Below are positions 24,464 to 33,233 of a stretch of DNA of 36,927 nt, one piece after another. The stretch is from positions 1 to 36,927 of the forward strand of contig NZ_JAKZAH010000037.1 of the NCBI RefSeq assembly GCF_023156245.1. The letters run 5' to 3'. Both the position numbers and the translations under genes were made by a program. The stretch's first letter is position 1. Each line of letters begins with the position of its first letter. The notes below the pieces were generated by a model. That model did no database searches. It was not told where the DNA came from and saw only the letters and a list, made by a program, of their open reading frames with translations. This DNA is from Marinobacter bryozoorum (GTDB lineage: Bacteria; Pseudomonadota; Gammaproteobacteria; Pseudomonadales; Oleiphilaceae).

Positions 24464-25783
24464 TCAGGCAGACTGACGCTGCCCTGAACGACCCTGACCC
24501 TGGCCACGCCCACGGCCGCGACCACCGGCACCGGGGCTGGCCTGGCGCTGACCACCGGGGCGACCTGCACCACTGCGGCCGTTGCCACCACCGCCGGAAC
24601 GATTGCGGGCCCGGCTCGGGTCGGCCTTGGCCTTGGGTTTCAGCGGCAGGTTGTTCTGGGGTTCGAAGCCTTCCACTTCCTGGCGGGGCAGCTGCTTCTT
24701 GATCAGCTTCTCGATACCCGCCAGCAACTTGCCTTCATCCGCGCTTACCAGCGACAGGGCATGGCCACTTTCGCCGGCACGGCCCGTCCGGCCGATACGG
24801 TGAACGTAGTCCTCCGGCACATTGGGCAACTCAAAGTTAACCACCTGGGGTAGCTGTTTGATATCCAGGCCACGGGCCGCGATGTCGGTGGCTACCAGCA
24901 CGCGGATATCCCCCTGCTTGAACTCGGCCAGGGCACGGGTACGGGCGCCCTGGGATTTGTTGCCGTGAATCGCCGCGGCGGTGATGCCATCGCTTTCCAG
25001 CTTCTTGGTGAGGCGGTTGGCGCCATGCTTGGTACGGGTGAAGACCAGCACCTGGTCCCAGTCATTGTCCCGCACCAGCTTGCTCAACAGCGCGCTTTTC
25101 TGGCTCTGGTCCACCGGGTAGACAGACTGTTTGACCTTCTCGGCTGTGGTATTGCGGGCGGCCACTTCCACCTGTACCGGGTTGTTCAGCAGGCCCTGGG
25201 CCAGGGTGCGGATCTCATTGGAGAAGGTCGCCGAGAACAGCAGGTTCTGACGCTTGGCCGGCAGCAGCGCCAGGATCTTGCGGATGTCGCGGATGAAGCC
25301 CATGTCCAGCATACGGTCGGCTTCGTCCAGCACCAGGATTTCCACTTCGTTGAAGCGCACGGCGTTCTGCTGGTAGAGGTCCATCAGGCGACCGGGCGTC
25401 GCGACCAACACGTCCAGGCCCTTGCGCAGCTTCATCATCTGCGGGTTGATCTTGACCCCGCCAAACACCACGGCGGCCTTCGTCGGTACGTACTTGCTGT
25501 AAAGGTTCACGCTGTCGTGTACCTGTGCCGCCAGCTCACGGGTCGGCGTCAGGATCAGGGCGCGGGGGCCCTTGCCTTCGCGGGGCTTCTCGCCAAGCAG
25601 CTGCAACAGCGGCAGGGTGAAGCCAGCAGTCTTGCCGGTGCCGGTCTGGGCGGCGGCCATCACATCCTTGCCGGACAGTACGGCGGGAATCGCCTGGGCC
25701 TGGATGGGAGACGGGGTTTCATAACCCTGGTCGGTGGTTGCACGGACCAGTTGCTCGGAAAGACCGAGGGAAGAAAAACTCAT
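24464..25783 (-). CDS. rhlE: DEAD-box RNA helicase RhlE
   Basis: This 439-residue ATP-dependent RNA helicase acts in ribosome assembly and RNA turnover. The Q motif [11 protein letters not shown] (23-33), motif I AQTGTGKT (45-52), Ia PTREL (80-84), DEAD (153-156), SAT (184-186), the ARGLD region and [10 protein letters not shown] are all present. The C-terminal tail (about 380-439) is rich in Gly, Arg and Gln ([15 protein letters not shown]), typical of the RhlE branch and used for RNA contact. The ATG is clear. The ribosome site is weak (AAGAG). The gene stands alone with its own terminator. Confidence 0.93.
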   Translation of the reverse strand: MSFSSLGLSEQLVRATTDQGYETPSPIQAQAIPAVLSGKDVMAAAQTGTGKTAGFTLPLLQLLGEKPREGKGPRALILTPTRELAAQVHDSVNLYSKYVPTKAAVVFGGVKINPQMMKLRKGLDVLVATPGRLMDLYQQNAVRFNEVEILVLDEADRMLDMGFIRDIRKILALLPAKRQNLLFSATFSNEIRTLAQGLLNNPVQVEVAARNTTAEKVKQSVYPVDQSQKSALLSKLVRDNDWDQVLVFTRTKHGANRLTKKLESDGITAAAIHGNKSQGARTRALAEFKQGDIRVLVATDIAARGLDIKQLPQVVNFELPNVPEDYVHRIGRTGRAGESGHALSLVSADEGKLLAGIEKLIKKQLPRQEVEGFEPQNNLPLKPKAKADPSRARNRSGGGGNGRSGAGRPGGQRQASPGAGGRGRGRGQGQGRSGQRQSA

Positions 25784-26127
25784 ATTGGATAAACTCTTGA
25801 TTGTTCTGCCTCCACGAACGCCGGGGTTTACCGGTAATCAACGCGGGCAGATGCCATGACAGTGCATGGAAATAAGACGACTACAGTCGCTCACCGTTAT
25901 CGGGAGGACGTCCTCTGGCGGGTCGTATGAAGGTGTCGCAAGCAGGCGTAACGCCGGGAAATGCGGATCCTTAGAGGCAGGATGCGGGCACACTAACAGA
26001 GCAACATGGAAATAGCCACAGGATTTTCCTGTTGGCTGATGGATGGGAAAGTGGACTATTACAAATTTGACATATATACCTGAAATGAGGAGCCTGAAAA
26101 ACGTTTTACCGCCATCGGGATCGAAAC
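25784..26127. other. Gene-free interval with several small palindromes (rhlE-proV)
   Basis: This 344-bp divergent intergenic region has no convincing open frame. It holds CCATG-N6-CATGG (25854-25869), CGAC-TACA-GTCG (about 25877-25888), the perfect 12-bp palindrome GAGGACGTCCTC (25904-25915), and a hairpin ACAGGA-TTT-TCCTGT (26018-26032) whose stem can be extended by AGCC and GGCT (26014-26037) around a one-base bulge. An AT-rich stretch at 26060-26080 is the likely proV promoter area. No tRNA or known small RNA was recognised. Confidence 0.5.
26051..26078 (+). promoter_or_regulatory. Candidate proVWX promoter
   Basis: TATATA (26073-26078) can serve as a -10, with a poor -35 (GTGGAC, 26051-26056) at 16 bp. 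A perfect TTGACA also occurs at 26067-26072, but no good -10 lies 17 bp after it. A weak -35 with an AT-rich -10 is usual for osmotically induced proU-type promoters, but the exact start is uncertain. Confidence 0.35.
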
Positions 26128-27324
26128 ATGACGCCAAAACTGTCGATCAGGAACGTTTTCAAGATTTTCGGAGACTACCCCGAAGACGCCTTCCGGTTTC
26201 TGGAACAGGGCTATGAAAAAGACGCTATTTTCGAGAGAACCGGTCAGACCATTGGTGTTCACGACGCCTCGTTTGATATCCATGAAGGCGAGATCTTCGT
26301 CATCATGGGTCTGTCCGGCTCCGGCAAGTCCACCATGGTGCGGCTGCTCAACAGGCTGATCGAACCCACTTCCGGGCAGATACTCTTTAACGGCAAGGAC
26401 ATTGCCAAAATGTCTGATGAAGCCCTGCGGGGAGTTCGTCGCAAACAGATCAGCATGGTGTTCCAGTCCTTTGCGCTGATGCCTCATATGACGGTTCTGC
26501 AGAACGCCGCTTTCGGGCTGGAACTCTCTTCCATGCCAGTAGCAGAACGGGAGCAGCGCGCGCGCTCGGCCCTGTCACAGGTCGGCCTGGAACACGTCGC
26601 CAACAGTTACCCCGACGAGCTTTCCGGTGGCATGCAACAGCGAGTCGGCCTGGCCCGGGCGCTGGCCAATGATCCGGAAGTCATGCTCATGGACGAGGCT
26701 TTCTCCGCACTGGACCCGCTGATCCGCACCGAAATGCAGGATGAGTTGCTCAAGCTCCAGGCCGAGGCGCGGCGGACGGTGGTTTTCATTTCCCACGACC
26801 TGGACGAAGCCATGCGCATCGGTGACCGCATCGCGATCATGGAAGGCGGCAAGGTGGTCCAGGTGGGCGCCCCGGACGAGATCCTCAAGAACCCGGCCAA
26901 TGACTATGTCCGGTCCTTCTTCCGCAACGTCGACGTAACATCGATCTATACCGCCGGTGACATTGCCCGCAAGAAGGCACTCACCATTATCGAGCGGGAG
27001 GGATCGGGTATTACCGCTGCCAAGGAGCGTCTGCGCAGCCATGACGAGGACTATGGTTACGTAGTGTCCTCCGATCAGCACTTCCGCGGCGTGGTCTCGG
27101 TGGAATCGCTGCTGGCGGCAGAACAACAGGAGGGCAAACTGAGTGACGCGTTCCTGGAGACCCCGCCGCTGAACTACAAGACACCCCTGAGCGAGCTGAT
27201 TGGCCAGGTGGCCTCCTCCGGCGTCCACCTGCCGGTGGTGGACGATGACGGACGTTACCTGGGCGTGATTTCCCGGGCCATCCTGCTCAAGGCACTGGAC
27301 AGAGACGATAAAGAGGCAGCATGA
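26128..27324 (+). CDS. proV: Glycine betaine/proline ABC transporter ATPase ProV
   Basis: This 398-residue cytosolic ATPase belongs to the osmoprotectant importer. Walker A GLSGSGKS (61-68), signature LSGGM (165-169) and Walker B VMLMDE (185-190) are intact. The ProV-specific N-terminus ([18 protein letters not shown]) is present. The C-terminus (about 275-395) carries a CBS pair that senses ionic strength in this family. Length and order match E. coli ProV. It overlaps proW by ATGA. The ribosome site (GGGATCG) is modest. Expression is expected to rise with osmolarity. Confidence 0.95.
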   Translation: MTPKLSIRNVFKIFGDYPEDAFRFLEQGYEKDAIFERTGQTIGVHDASFDIHEGEIFVIMGLSGSGKSTMVRLLNRLIEPTSGQILFNGKDIAKMSDEALRGVRRKQISMVFQSFALMPHMTVLQNAAFGLELSSMPVAEREQRARSALSQVGLEHVANSYPDELSGGMQQRVGLARALANDPEVMLMDEAFSALDPLIRTEMQDELLKLQAEARRTVVFISHDLDEAMRIGDRIAIMEGGKVVQVGAPDEILKNPANDYVRSFFRNVDVTSIYTAGDIARKKALTIIEREGSGITAAKERLRSHDEDYGYVVSSDQHFRGVVSVESLLAAEQQEGKLSDAFLETPPLNYKTPLSELIGQVASSGVHLPVVDDDGRYLGVISRAILLKALDRDDKEAA

Positions 27325-28472
27325 CAGACTCATCCAATCCATGGGCCAGTAACAGCGATGCCGGTGACAAGGCAGAAGCCGGCAATGGCGAGGCATCCAA
27401 CCCCTGGGGAAACTCCGGTTCCGACAACAGCACGGAAAGTTCGGACAGCAATCCCTGGGGCGGTGATTCCTCCCGGTCGGACACCTCCGGCGAGGCCGGG
27501 GGCAACAGCTGGCTGACCAGCAGCGAACCGATACCCGAGGACAACTTTGATATCCTCGACCCGTTTGCCGACGCCTGGTTCCCCCTGGGTAGTTGGGTTG
27601 AGACCGGCCTGGACTGGCTGGTGGGCAACTTCCGTCCGGTGTTCCAGGCCATCCGCCTGCCGGTGGACGCGGTGCTCACCGGCGTGGAATCGACACTGCT
27701 GGCCATCCCGTCACTGGTCATCGTGGTCATTTTCGGCCTGATCGCCTGGCAGATTGCCAGCCGCACCCTCGCTGTCGGCACCGTGATCTCGCTGGTGGTG
27801 GTGGGCGCTATCGGTGCCTGGGAAGAAGCCATGGTTACCCTGTCACTGGTGCTGACATCGGTGCTCTTCTGCATCCTTATCGGCCTGCCCACCGGGGTCT
27901 GGCTGGCCCGGAACGACCGGGTTGCCAGCACCATGCGCCCGGTACTGGACGCCATGCAGACCACACCGGCGTTTGTTTACCTGGTGCCCATCGTGATGTT
28001 GTTCGGTATCGGCAACGTGCCCGGTGTTGTCGTAACGATTATCTTTGCCCTGCCACCGCTGATCCGGCTGACCAACCTGGGTATCCGGCAGGTGCCATCA
28101 GACCTGGTCGAAGCCTCCCGGTCTTTCGGCGCCAGCCCACGCCAGTTGCTGTTCAAGGTCCAGCTGCCACTGGCCATGCCCACAATCATGGCGGGCGTGA
28201 ACCAGACACTGATGCTGGCACTGTCGATGGTGGTGATTGCCTCCATGATTGCCGTCGGCGGGCTGGGGCAGATGGTTCTGCGAGGCATCGGTCGCCTCGA
28301 TATGGGCCTGGCCACGATCGGCGGGCTCGGTATCGTCCTGCTGGCGATCATCCTCGACCGCCTTACCCAGTCCCTGGGTCAGGATTCACGCAGCCGCGGC
28401 ACCCGCCACTGGTATGATCGCGGGCCTGCGGCACTCATTCGAAAACTCATCCCTAGGAGAGCGTCCAAATGA
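27321..28472 (+). CDS. proW: Glycine betaine/proline ABC transporter permease ProW
   Basis: This 383-residue inner-membrane permease has a long N-terminal tail (1-95), typical of ProW and exposed to the periplasm in E. coli. The tail is low-complexity and carries SNPW at 5-8, 26-29 and 43-46. After [16 protein letters not shown] comes the membrane domain, with the BPD transport signature [20 protein letters not shown] (ATPase-contact loop) and [25 protein letters not shown]. The match to E. coli ProW in the membrane part is close. It overlaps proV at the 5' end and proX at the 3' end by ATGA, implying translational coupling. Confidence 0.95.
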   Translation: MTDSSNPWASNSDAGDKAEAGNGEASNPWGNSGSDNSTESSDSNPWGGDSSRSDTSGEAGGNSWLTSSEPIPEDNFDILDPFADAWFPLGSWVETGLDWLVGNFRPVFQAIRLPVDAVLTGVESTLLAIPSLVIVVIFGLIAWQIASRTLAVGTVISLVVVGAIGAWEEAMVTLSLVLTSVLFCILIGLPTGVWLARNDRVASTMRPVLDAMQTTPAFVYLVPIVMLFGIGNVPGVVVTIIFALPPLIRLTNLGIRQVPSDLVEASRSFGASPRQLLFKVQLPLAMPTIMAGVNQTLMLALSMVVIASMIAVGGLGQMVLRGIGRLDMGLATIGGLGIVLLAIILDRLTQSLGQDSRSRGTRHWYDRGPAALIRKLIPRRASK

Positions 28473-29479
28473 AAACCTCCCTGACAAAACAACTGGCATC
28501 CGTGGTTGCCGCCACCACCCTGACGGCCAGCTTCGCGCTGCAGGCCCAGGATAAGCCCGGCGAAGGCATTGAAGTGCAGCCCCTGAAGAGCTCCATTGCA
28601 GAGGAAACCTTCCAGACCCTGCTGGTGTCCCGCGCCCTGGAAGAACTGGGCTATGAGGTGAATGACATCAAGGAGATCGAGTACGCTGCCGCCCACGTGG
28701 CCATTGCCAACGGCGACGGCACCTTCCTGGCCGATCACTGGGATCCGCTGCACACCAACTTCTTCAACCGTGCCGGTGGTGAAGAGAAGATCTACCGCGA
28801 GGGGGTTTACTCTTCCGGTGCCCTGCAGGGTTACCTGATCGACAAGGAAACCGCCGAGGAATACGACATCACCAGCATCGAGCAGTTCAAGGACCCGGAA
28901 ATCGCGGCCCTGTTCGACACCAACGATGACGGCAAGGCCGACCTGACCGGCTGCACCCCCGGCTGGGGCTGCGAGGAAGTGATCGAGCATCACCTGGACG
29001 CCTATGAGCTGCGTGACAGCATCACCCATAACCAGGGTTCCTACTCCGCCATCATCGCTGACACTATCGCTCGCTTTGAACAGGGTGATCCGGTGTTCTA
29101 CTACACCTGGACGCCATACTGGGTAAGCGGTGTGATGGTACCGGGTGAGGACGTGGTATGGCTGGAAGTGCCGTTTTCCTCCCTGCCCGGCGACCGGGAA
29201 GGTGTGGACACTGCGCTGCCGGATGGCACCAACTACGGTTTCATGCCCAACGACCAGCGCATCATCGCCAACCTCGACTTCGCCGAGGAAAACCCGGCAG
29301 CGGCGAAGCTGTTCGAGATCATGGAGCTGTCCGCCAACGACATCAGCGCCCAGAACCTGGCCATGCGTAACGGCGAAGACAGCGAGGAAGACATTGCTCG
29401 CCACACCGACCTGTGGATCAAGGCCAACCGCGATACCTTTGACGGCTGGCTGGAAGAAGCCCGCGCGGCTGCAGAGTAA
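28469..29479 (+). CDS. proX: Glycine betaine-binding periplasmic protein ProX
   Basis: This 336-residue binding protein of the ProVWX importer has a signal peptide at about 1-26, ending in FALQAQ. The three aromatic-box tryptophans that hold the quaternary ammonium are conserved in [19 protein letters not shown] and [22 protein letters not shown] is a family-specific loop that resembles a calcium-type DxDxDG motif. The start follows TAGGAGAG, and the ATG overlaps the proW stop. A strong hairpin follows the stop codon. Confidence 0.95.
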   Translation: MKTSLTKQLASVVAATTLTASFALQAQDKPGEGIEVQPLKSSIAEETFQTLLVSRALEELGYEVNDIKEIEYAAAHVAIANGDGTFLADHWDPLHTNFFNRAGGEEKIYREGVYSSGALQGYLIDKETAEEYDITSIEQFKDPEIAALFDTNDDGKADLTGCTPGWGCEEVIEHHLDAYELRDSITHNQGSYSAIIADTIARFEQGDPVFYYTWTPYWVSGVMVPGEDVVWLEVPFSSLPGDREGVDTALPDGTNYGFMPNDQRIIANLDFAEENPAAAKLFEIMELSANDISAQNLAMRNGEDSEEDIARHTDLWIKANRDTFDGWLEEARAAAE

Positions 29480-29488
29480 CCCGTAACT

Positions 29489-29515
29489 GTCTGCCCCACA
29501 CCCCGTGGGGCAGAC
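29489..29515 (+). terminator. Hairpin at the end of proVWX
   Basis: GTCTGCCCCAC and GTGGGGCAGAC form a perfect 11-bp stem with an ACCCC loop, 10 bp after the proX stop. No T run follows, so it may act as an mRNA-stabilising 3' end or a Rho-assisted terminator rather than a classic intrinsic terminator. Confidence 0.6.
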
Positions 29516-29637
29516 AACCACGCCCCGTACCCCACCTCTCCCTTCACGCCCTGTTTCCGGTTTGTCATCGAACCAGCGGAACTCTCCGCTCAGACTCGGG
29601 TCATGAGCCACCTGAATATCTGAGGAGTTATAACGTT

Positions 29638-30432
29638 ATGTCGATTCGACTGGATTCAACACCCCTGCTTCGGCCGGTCACCCTCGCCGCAACCGTGCTC
29701 GCACTGGCCTTTGCCAGTCCCGTCTTTGCCGGTGATTACCCCAAGGCTATCCAGCAACTCGAAGACCGGGGAGCCGACATTGTGGGGGAGTTCGACGCAC
29801 CCAACGGCATGAAGGGCTACGTGGGTGAGATGCAGGGCCGCCCGATGTCCGCATTCCTTACCCCCGACGGCAAGCATGTGATCATCGGTACCCTGCTGGC
29901 GGAGGACGGCACCAACATCTCCCAGCAGCAGGTGGAGAAACTGTTGATGGAACCGCGCTTCGCCGAAGCCTGGAGCAAGCTGGAAGACAGCGACTGGGTT
30001 GCCGACGGCTCCGATGATGCGGAGGTTGTGCTGTATACCTTTACGGATCCCAACTGCCCCTACTGTTACCGGTTCCGGGAGATGGCCGATCCGTGGATCA
30101 AGGCCGGCAAGGTACAGTTGCGCCACATCCTGGTCGGCATTCTGAAGGAAGACAGTGCGCCCAAGGCAGCAACGATTCTTGCAGCGGACGATCCGGAAAA
30201 GACCCTCAGGGAGCACCACGATAACTACAAGGAGGGCGGTATCGAAGTGGACAGGTCCGTCGTCAGCCAGACCTACAATGACGTGATGGCCAATGGTGAA
30301 CTGATGAGCAGCCTGGGCTTGCAGGCCACGCCGAGCACCTTTTACAGGAATGCAGAGGGCAAAATCGCCATGAAGCCCGGCGTGCCTAACCCGAAGGACC
30401 TGGAAACCATGATGGGCGGGCCAAAACCTTGA
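29638..30432 (+). CDS. dsbG: DsbG/DsbC-like periplasmic thiol:disulfide interchange protein
   Basis: The product has 264 residues. A signal peptide spans about 1-31, ending FASPVFA before GDYPK. An N-terminal dimerisation domain (32-95) and a thioredoxin fold (about 125-260) follow. The active site TDPNCPYC has Cys140 and Cys143. CPYC is the DsbG-type motif, where DsbC has CGYC. The cis-proline loop reads ATPSTFY. It would act as a reductase/isomerase protecting or repairing cysteines of exported proteins. The start follows GAGGAG at long spacing. An AGCGGA/TCCGCT hairpin lies about 50 bp upstream. It is separated from proX by a hairpin and is probably a separate unit. Confidence 0.85.
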   Translation: MSIRLDSTPLLRPVTLAATVLALAFASPVFAGDYPKAIQQLEDRGADIVGEFDAPNGMKGYVGEMQGRPMSAFLTPDGKHVIIGTLLAEDGTNISQQQVEKLLMEPRFAEAWSKLEDSDWVADGSDDAEVVLYTFTDPNCPYCYRFREMADPWIKAGKVQLRHILVGILKEDSAPKAATILAADDPEKTLREHHDNYKEGGIEVDRSVVSQTYNDVMANGELMSSLGLQATPSTFYRNAEGKIAMKPGVPNPKDLETMMGGPKP

Positions 30433-30445
30433 TGGGCGCCCATGG

Positions 30446-30479
30446 AAAAGCTGGCTGGCAGGCCTAACCCGCCAGCCAG
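30446..30479 (-). terminator. Terminator of the minus-strand transport locus
   Basis: CTGGCTGGC (30451-30459) and GCCAGCCAG (30471-30479) form a perfect 9-bp stem. On the minus strand it is followed by CTTTTCC. The stem overlaps the last codons of the transporter gene and lies between convergent genes. Confidence 0.6.
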
Positions 30480-31816
30480 GCGGTCAGTGCAGCGGCCAGC
30501 AGGCCACCCACCAGCAGACTTACAATGGAGTGAGCCAGGTTCCAGCGGTAGGCCGCCACCTTGGCGGAGTACCCCGTGACCCGCTCCATCAGCAACGAAT
30601 TGGCTGAATAGGGCGTTCCACCGGTGGTGATCCCCCAGCCAGATACCATTCCGATACCCAGCCCCAACACGGCGTCCGGCAGCCAGATCGGCCCCAACAC
30701 ACCACCGGTCAGTGTACCGATAACAATCGGATTGAGCCCAACCATTCCGCCAAGGAAGAAAACCCAGGGGACGAGCGCAGCCACAACGGGATAACCCCAG
30801 CCAGGCAGACTGAACCCGGCCCCCAGCCATTTCAGCGCAAAGCTGCTGATCAGGGCACCCAGAAACGCAGAGCCACCCACAATCACCAGCTCATTACTGA
30901 CCGGCGCCATTGATGGGAGTGGGTTGCCCCCGCCGCGAGACGAGCCCGTCACCGAGTGAACGAACAGCACTCCGACAGCGCCCAGACAGCTCAGTGTCAC
31001 TGCCTTCGAATAGCTCAAGCCGAACGGCCCACTCAGTACGAAGGCGCCCAGGCAAATGGCACCGATGATCGCCATGAAACGTAGCCAGGGCAGATACCGT
31101 TGCAGACCACCCGCGCCCTGGCCGTCAGCAGAGGGGCCATTGGCTTCCCGTTCTGTGAACAACAGCCCACTGAGCAGGTACAGGATGGCGAGGGGCAGGC
31201 TGACGGAAATGAGCTGCCAGCTGTGCAGTCCCGGCAGAAAGGTCACCGTCATGACCACGGATATGGACAGTGGAGAGCAGGTTGGTGAGGCGCCAAACCC
31301 TCTCAGGGTTCCCCGGGCGGCATTGCGGGCCATTGCGGAATCTCCCTGGCGCCGCACCTGCCCGGCGATCATGGACGACACCACCCCGACCGAGCCAAAG
31401 TTCAGCGGTACTGACAGCACGGTGGTGCCAAAGGTGACGCTCAGATAGCGGACCGTTGGCCGGCCTGCGAACAGGCTCGCGGAAATCCGCTCAAGGTCCC
31501 TGGAGCGGCCCAGAAGGGTGGACAGCAGCATCACCGTCAGGATTAGCGCAGTCAGCCTTGTCATATTGACGGCCCCGTCCATCAGGGCGCCCGGCTCATC
31601 AATCAGAGCCAGCACAGACATGCCTACCAACAACCCGAAGATGACCCGGGCGACCAGCCTCAGGTCACGCCAACCCAGCAGGATCGCGAGTACAATAGCC
31701 GATGCACCCAGCACAGCCATGCCGGGAACCAGCGATAACACACCACATAGCAATGCCAGATAGGCCAGCGCTGACCGTATCTGCATCAGCGGGCCGGCAG
31801 GAGTTGTCTGTGTCAT
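30464..31816 (-). CDS. Polytopic membrane transporter of unidentified substrate
   Basis: This 450-residue inner-membrane protein has about twelve hydrophobic segments in two halves, separated by a polar loop near 220-240. The first half contains LNFGSVGVVSSMI and RGFGASPTCSPLSISVVM. The second has VSNELVIVGGSAFLGALISS and GWGITTGGTPYSANSLLMERVTG. These small-residue loops at mid-membrane recall ion-transporter (DctM/ArsB-like) carriers, but I cannot assign a family. ATG 31816 is preferred (GGAAGAG upstream). The frame is open to 31870. It is the last gene of the TRAP/CoA-transferase locus, 75 bp after subunit B, and may export or import a related acid. Confidence 0.65.
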   Translation of the reverse strand: MTQTTPAGPLMQIRSALAYLALLCGVLSLVPGMAVLGASAIVLAILLGWRDLRLVARVIFGLLVGMSVLALIDEPGALMDGAVNMTRLTALILTVMLLSTLLGRSRDLERISASLFAGRPTVRYLSVTFGTTVLSVPLNFGSVGVVSSMIAGQVRRQGDSAMARNAARGTLRGFGASPTCSPLSISVVMTVTFLPGLHSWQLISVSLPLAILYLLSGLLFTEREANGPSADGQGAGGLQRYLPWLRFMAIIGAICLGAFVLSGPFGLSYSKAVTLSCLGAVGVLFVHSVTGSSRGGGNPLPSMAPVSNELVIVGGSAFLGALISSFALKWLGAGFSLPGWGYPVVAALVPWVFFLGGMVGLNPIVIGTLTGGVLGPIWLPDAVLGLGIGMVSGWGITTGGTPYSANSLLMERVTGYSAKVAAYRWNLAHSIVSLLVGGLLAAALTAWLAG

Positions 31817-31891
31817 GGAGGACTCTTCCAGGGCCGGGTGGAACAGTTTGCTGTACCAACCATGGCCCATTCTTTACAGCGGCGGTACGGT

Positions 31892-32536
31892 TCAGGACTC
31901 CGGTGGCAGAAGTTTTGCGCCCGTTACAGCCTGGACCTGTTCCAGGGTGTTGTCGCCAACCAGTTCTACTACCCGCAAGCCTTCGTCGGTGACATCAAGT
32001 ACAGCCAGGTCGGAGTATATCCGGTCAACCACGCCCTTGCCGGTGAGCGGATAGTCGCACTCACCCAGAATCTTGGGCTCGCCATCGCGGGTACAGTGCT
32101 TCATCAGCACGTACAACTGACGGGCACCAACGGCAAGGTCCATGGCGCCGCCCACGGCGGGTGGTTCGCTGAGATCATTGGTCGCCCAGCTGGCCAGGTC
32201 ACCGGTGGCTGACACCTGGAAAGCACCCAGCACGGCAATATCCAGGTGACCGCCCCGCATCATGGCGAAGGAGTCTGCATTATCGAAATAACAGCCTCCC
32301 GGCAGCAAGGTAACGAACTGCTTGCCGGCATTGATCAGATCCGGATTTTCCTCGCCGGGGGCCGGCGCGGGCCCCACACCGAGTATGCCGTTCTCGCTAT
32401 GGTATATCACATGCCGGTCGTCAGATACATAGTTTGCTACCTGCGTCGGCATGCCAATCCCCAGGTTTACATAGGCGCCATCGGGGATGTCGCGGGCTAC
32501 CCGGCGGGCCATATCTTCTTTACTAAGCGATTGCAT
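31892..32536 (-). CDS. 3-oxoacid/3-oxoadipate CoA-transferase subunit B
   Basis: This 214-residue beta subunit of a family I CoA-transferase carries the catalytic Glu48 in the SENG motif, which forms the glutamyl-CoA thioester. It also has GAYVNLGIGMPTQVANY near the start and GGCYFDNADSFAMMRGGHLD in the middle. It resembles PcaJ and ScoB. ATG 32536 is preceded by AGGAGGGG. The frame extends further upstream, but into the subunit A gene. It overlaps the end of subunit A by 14 bp. With subunit A it transfers CoA from succinyl-CoA or acetyl-CoA to a carboxylic acid. There is no thiolase gene nearby, so beta-ketoadipate use is not proven. Confidence 0.88.
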   Translation of the reverse strand: MQSLSKEDMARRVARDIPDGAYVNLGIGMPTQVANYVSDDRHVIYHSENGILGVGPAPAPGEENPDLINAGKQFVTLLPGGCYFDNADSFAMMRGGHLDIAVLGAFQVSATGDLASWATNDLSEPPAVGGAMDLAVGARQLYVLMKHCTRDGEPKILGECDYPLTGKGVVDRIYSDLAVLDVTDEGLRVVELVGDNTLEQVQAVTGAKLLPPES

Positions 32537-33206
32537 CGAGCAGCCCCTCCTGCAGGACAACGGTGTCCACAAAGATACCCGGCGTCACGACGGCCTCCGG
32601 GTCCAGATCACCAACCTCGACAATTTGCTTTACCTCGGCGATGGTGGTTTTCGCGGCCATGGCCATGGACGGATTAAAATTGCGACCGGCGGTGTTGTAG
32701 GTCAGGTTGCCCCAGGCATCGCCTTTCTCCCCGCGGATCAACGCAACGTCGGCGTGCAGGGCGGTCTCGAGTACATACCCCTTACCGTTGAACTCGCGGG
32801 TTTCCTTGCCTTCCGCAAGCAGGGTGCCGTAGGCCGTCGGCGTATAGAAGGCTGCCAGGCCCGCACCGGCCGCGCGGATGCGTTCGCCGAGAGTGCCCTG
32901 GGGGACCAGCTCAAAGTCGATAGAGCCTTCCTTGTAACGCTTCTGCAGCCATACCGACCCTTTCGAGCGGGGGAAGGAGCACACCATCTTGCGTACCAGA
33001 CCGTCTCGCAGCAGGGAGGCAATGCCCTCTTCTGCAACGCCGGCATTGTTGGAGATAATGGTCAGATCCTTCGGAGCATGACGTCGCAGTGCCTCGATCA
33101 GCTCCAGCGGAATGCCGGAACTGCCGAAACCACCGATCATGACGACATCGCCATCCTTGACGACGGAGACTGCCTCCGCCATGGAGTTACCGATTTTATT
33201 AATCAC
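32523..33206 (-). CDS. 3-oxoacid/3-oxoadipate CoA-transferase subunit A
   Basis: This 227-residue alpha subunit binds CoA. The family pattern is clear: GDVVMIGGFGSSGIPLELI near 19-37, LTIISNNAG (49-57), VCSFPRSKGS, and FELVPQGTLGERIRAAGAG, then YGTLLAEGKETREFNGK and NLTYNTAGRNFNP. It is close to Pseudomonas PcaI by eye. The start codon is GTG with a weak ribosome site. It lies 27 bp after the TRAP permease gene, in the same operon. Pairing with a TRAP importer suggests that the imported acid is activated here. Confidence 0.88.
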   Translation of the reverse strand: MINKIGNSMAEAVSVVKDGDVVMIGGFGSSGIPLELIEALRRHAPKDLTIISNNAGVAEEGIASLLRDGLVRKMVCSFPRSKGSVWLQKRYKEGSIDFELVPQGTLGERIRAAGAGLAAFYTPTAYGTLLAEGKETREFNGKGYVLETALHADVALIRGEKGDAWGNLTYNTAGRNFNPSMAMAAKTTIAEVKQIVEVGDLDPEAVVTPGIFVDTVVLQEGLLDAIA

Positions 33207-33233
33207 GATGTATTCACCATCACTGAAACGTGT

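Noticed and set aside
28379..29611. Long minus-strand open frame opposite proX
   Set aside because: It is a codon-bias shadow of the clear ProX gene. Its protein has no family features or ribosome site.
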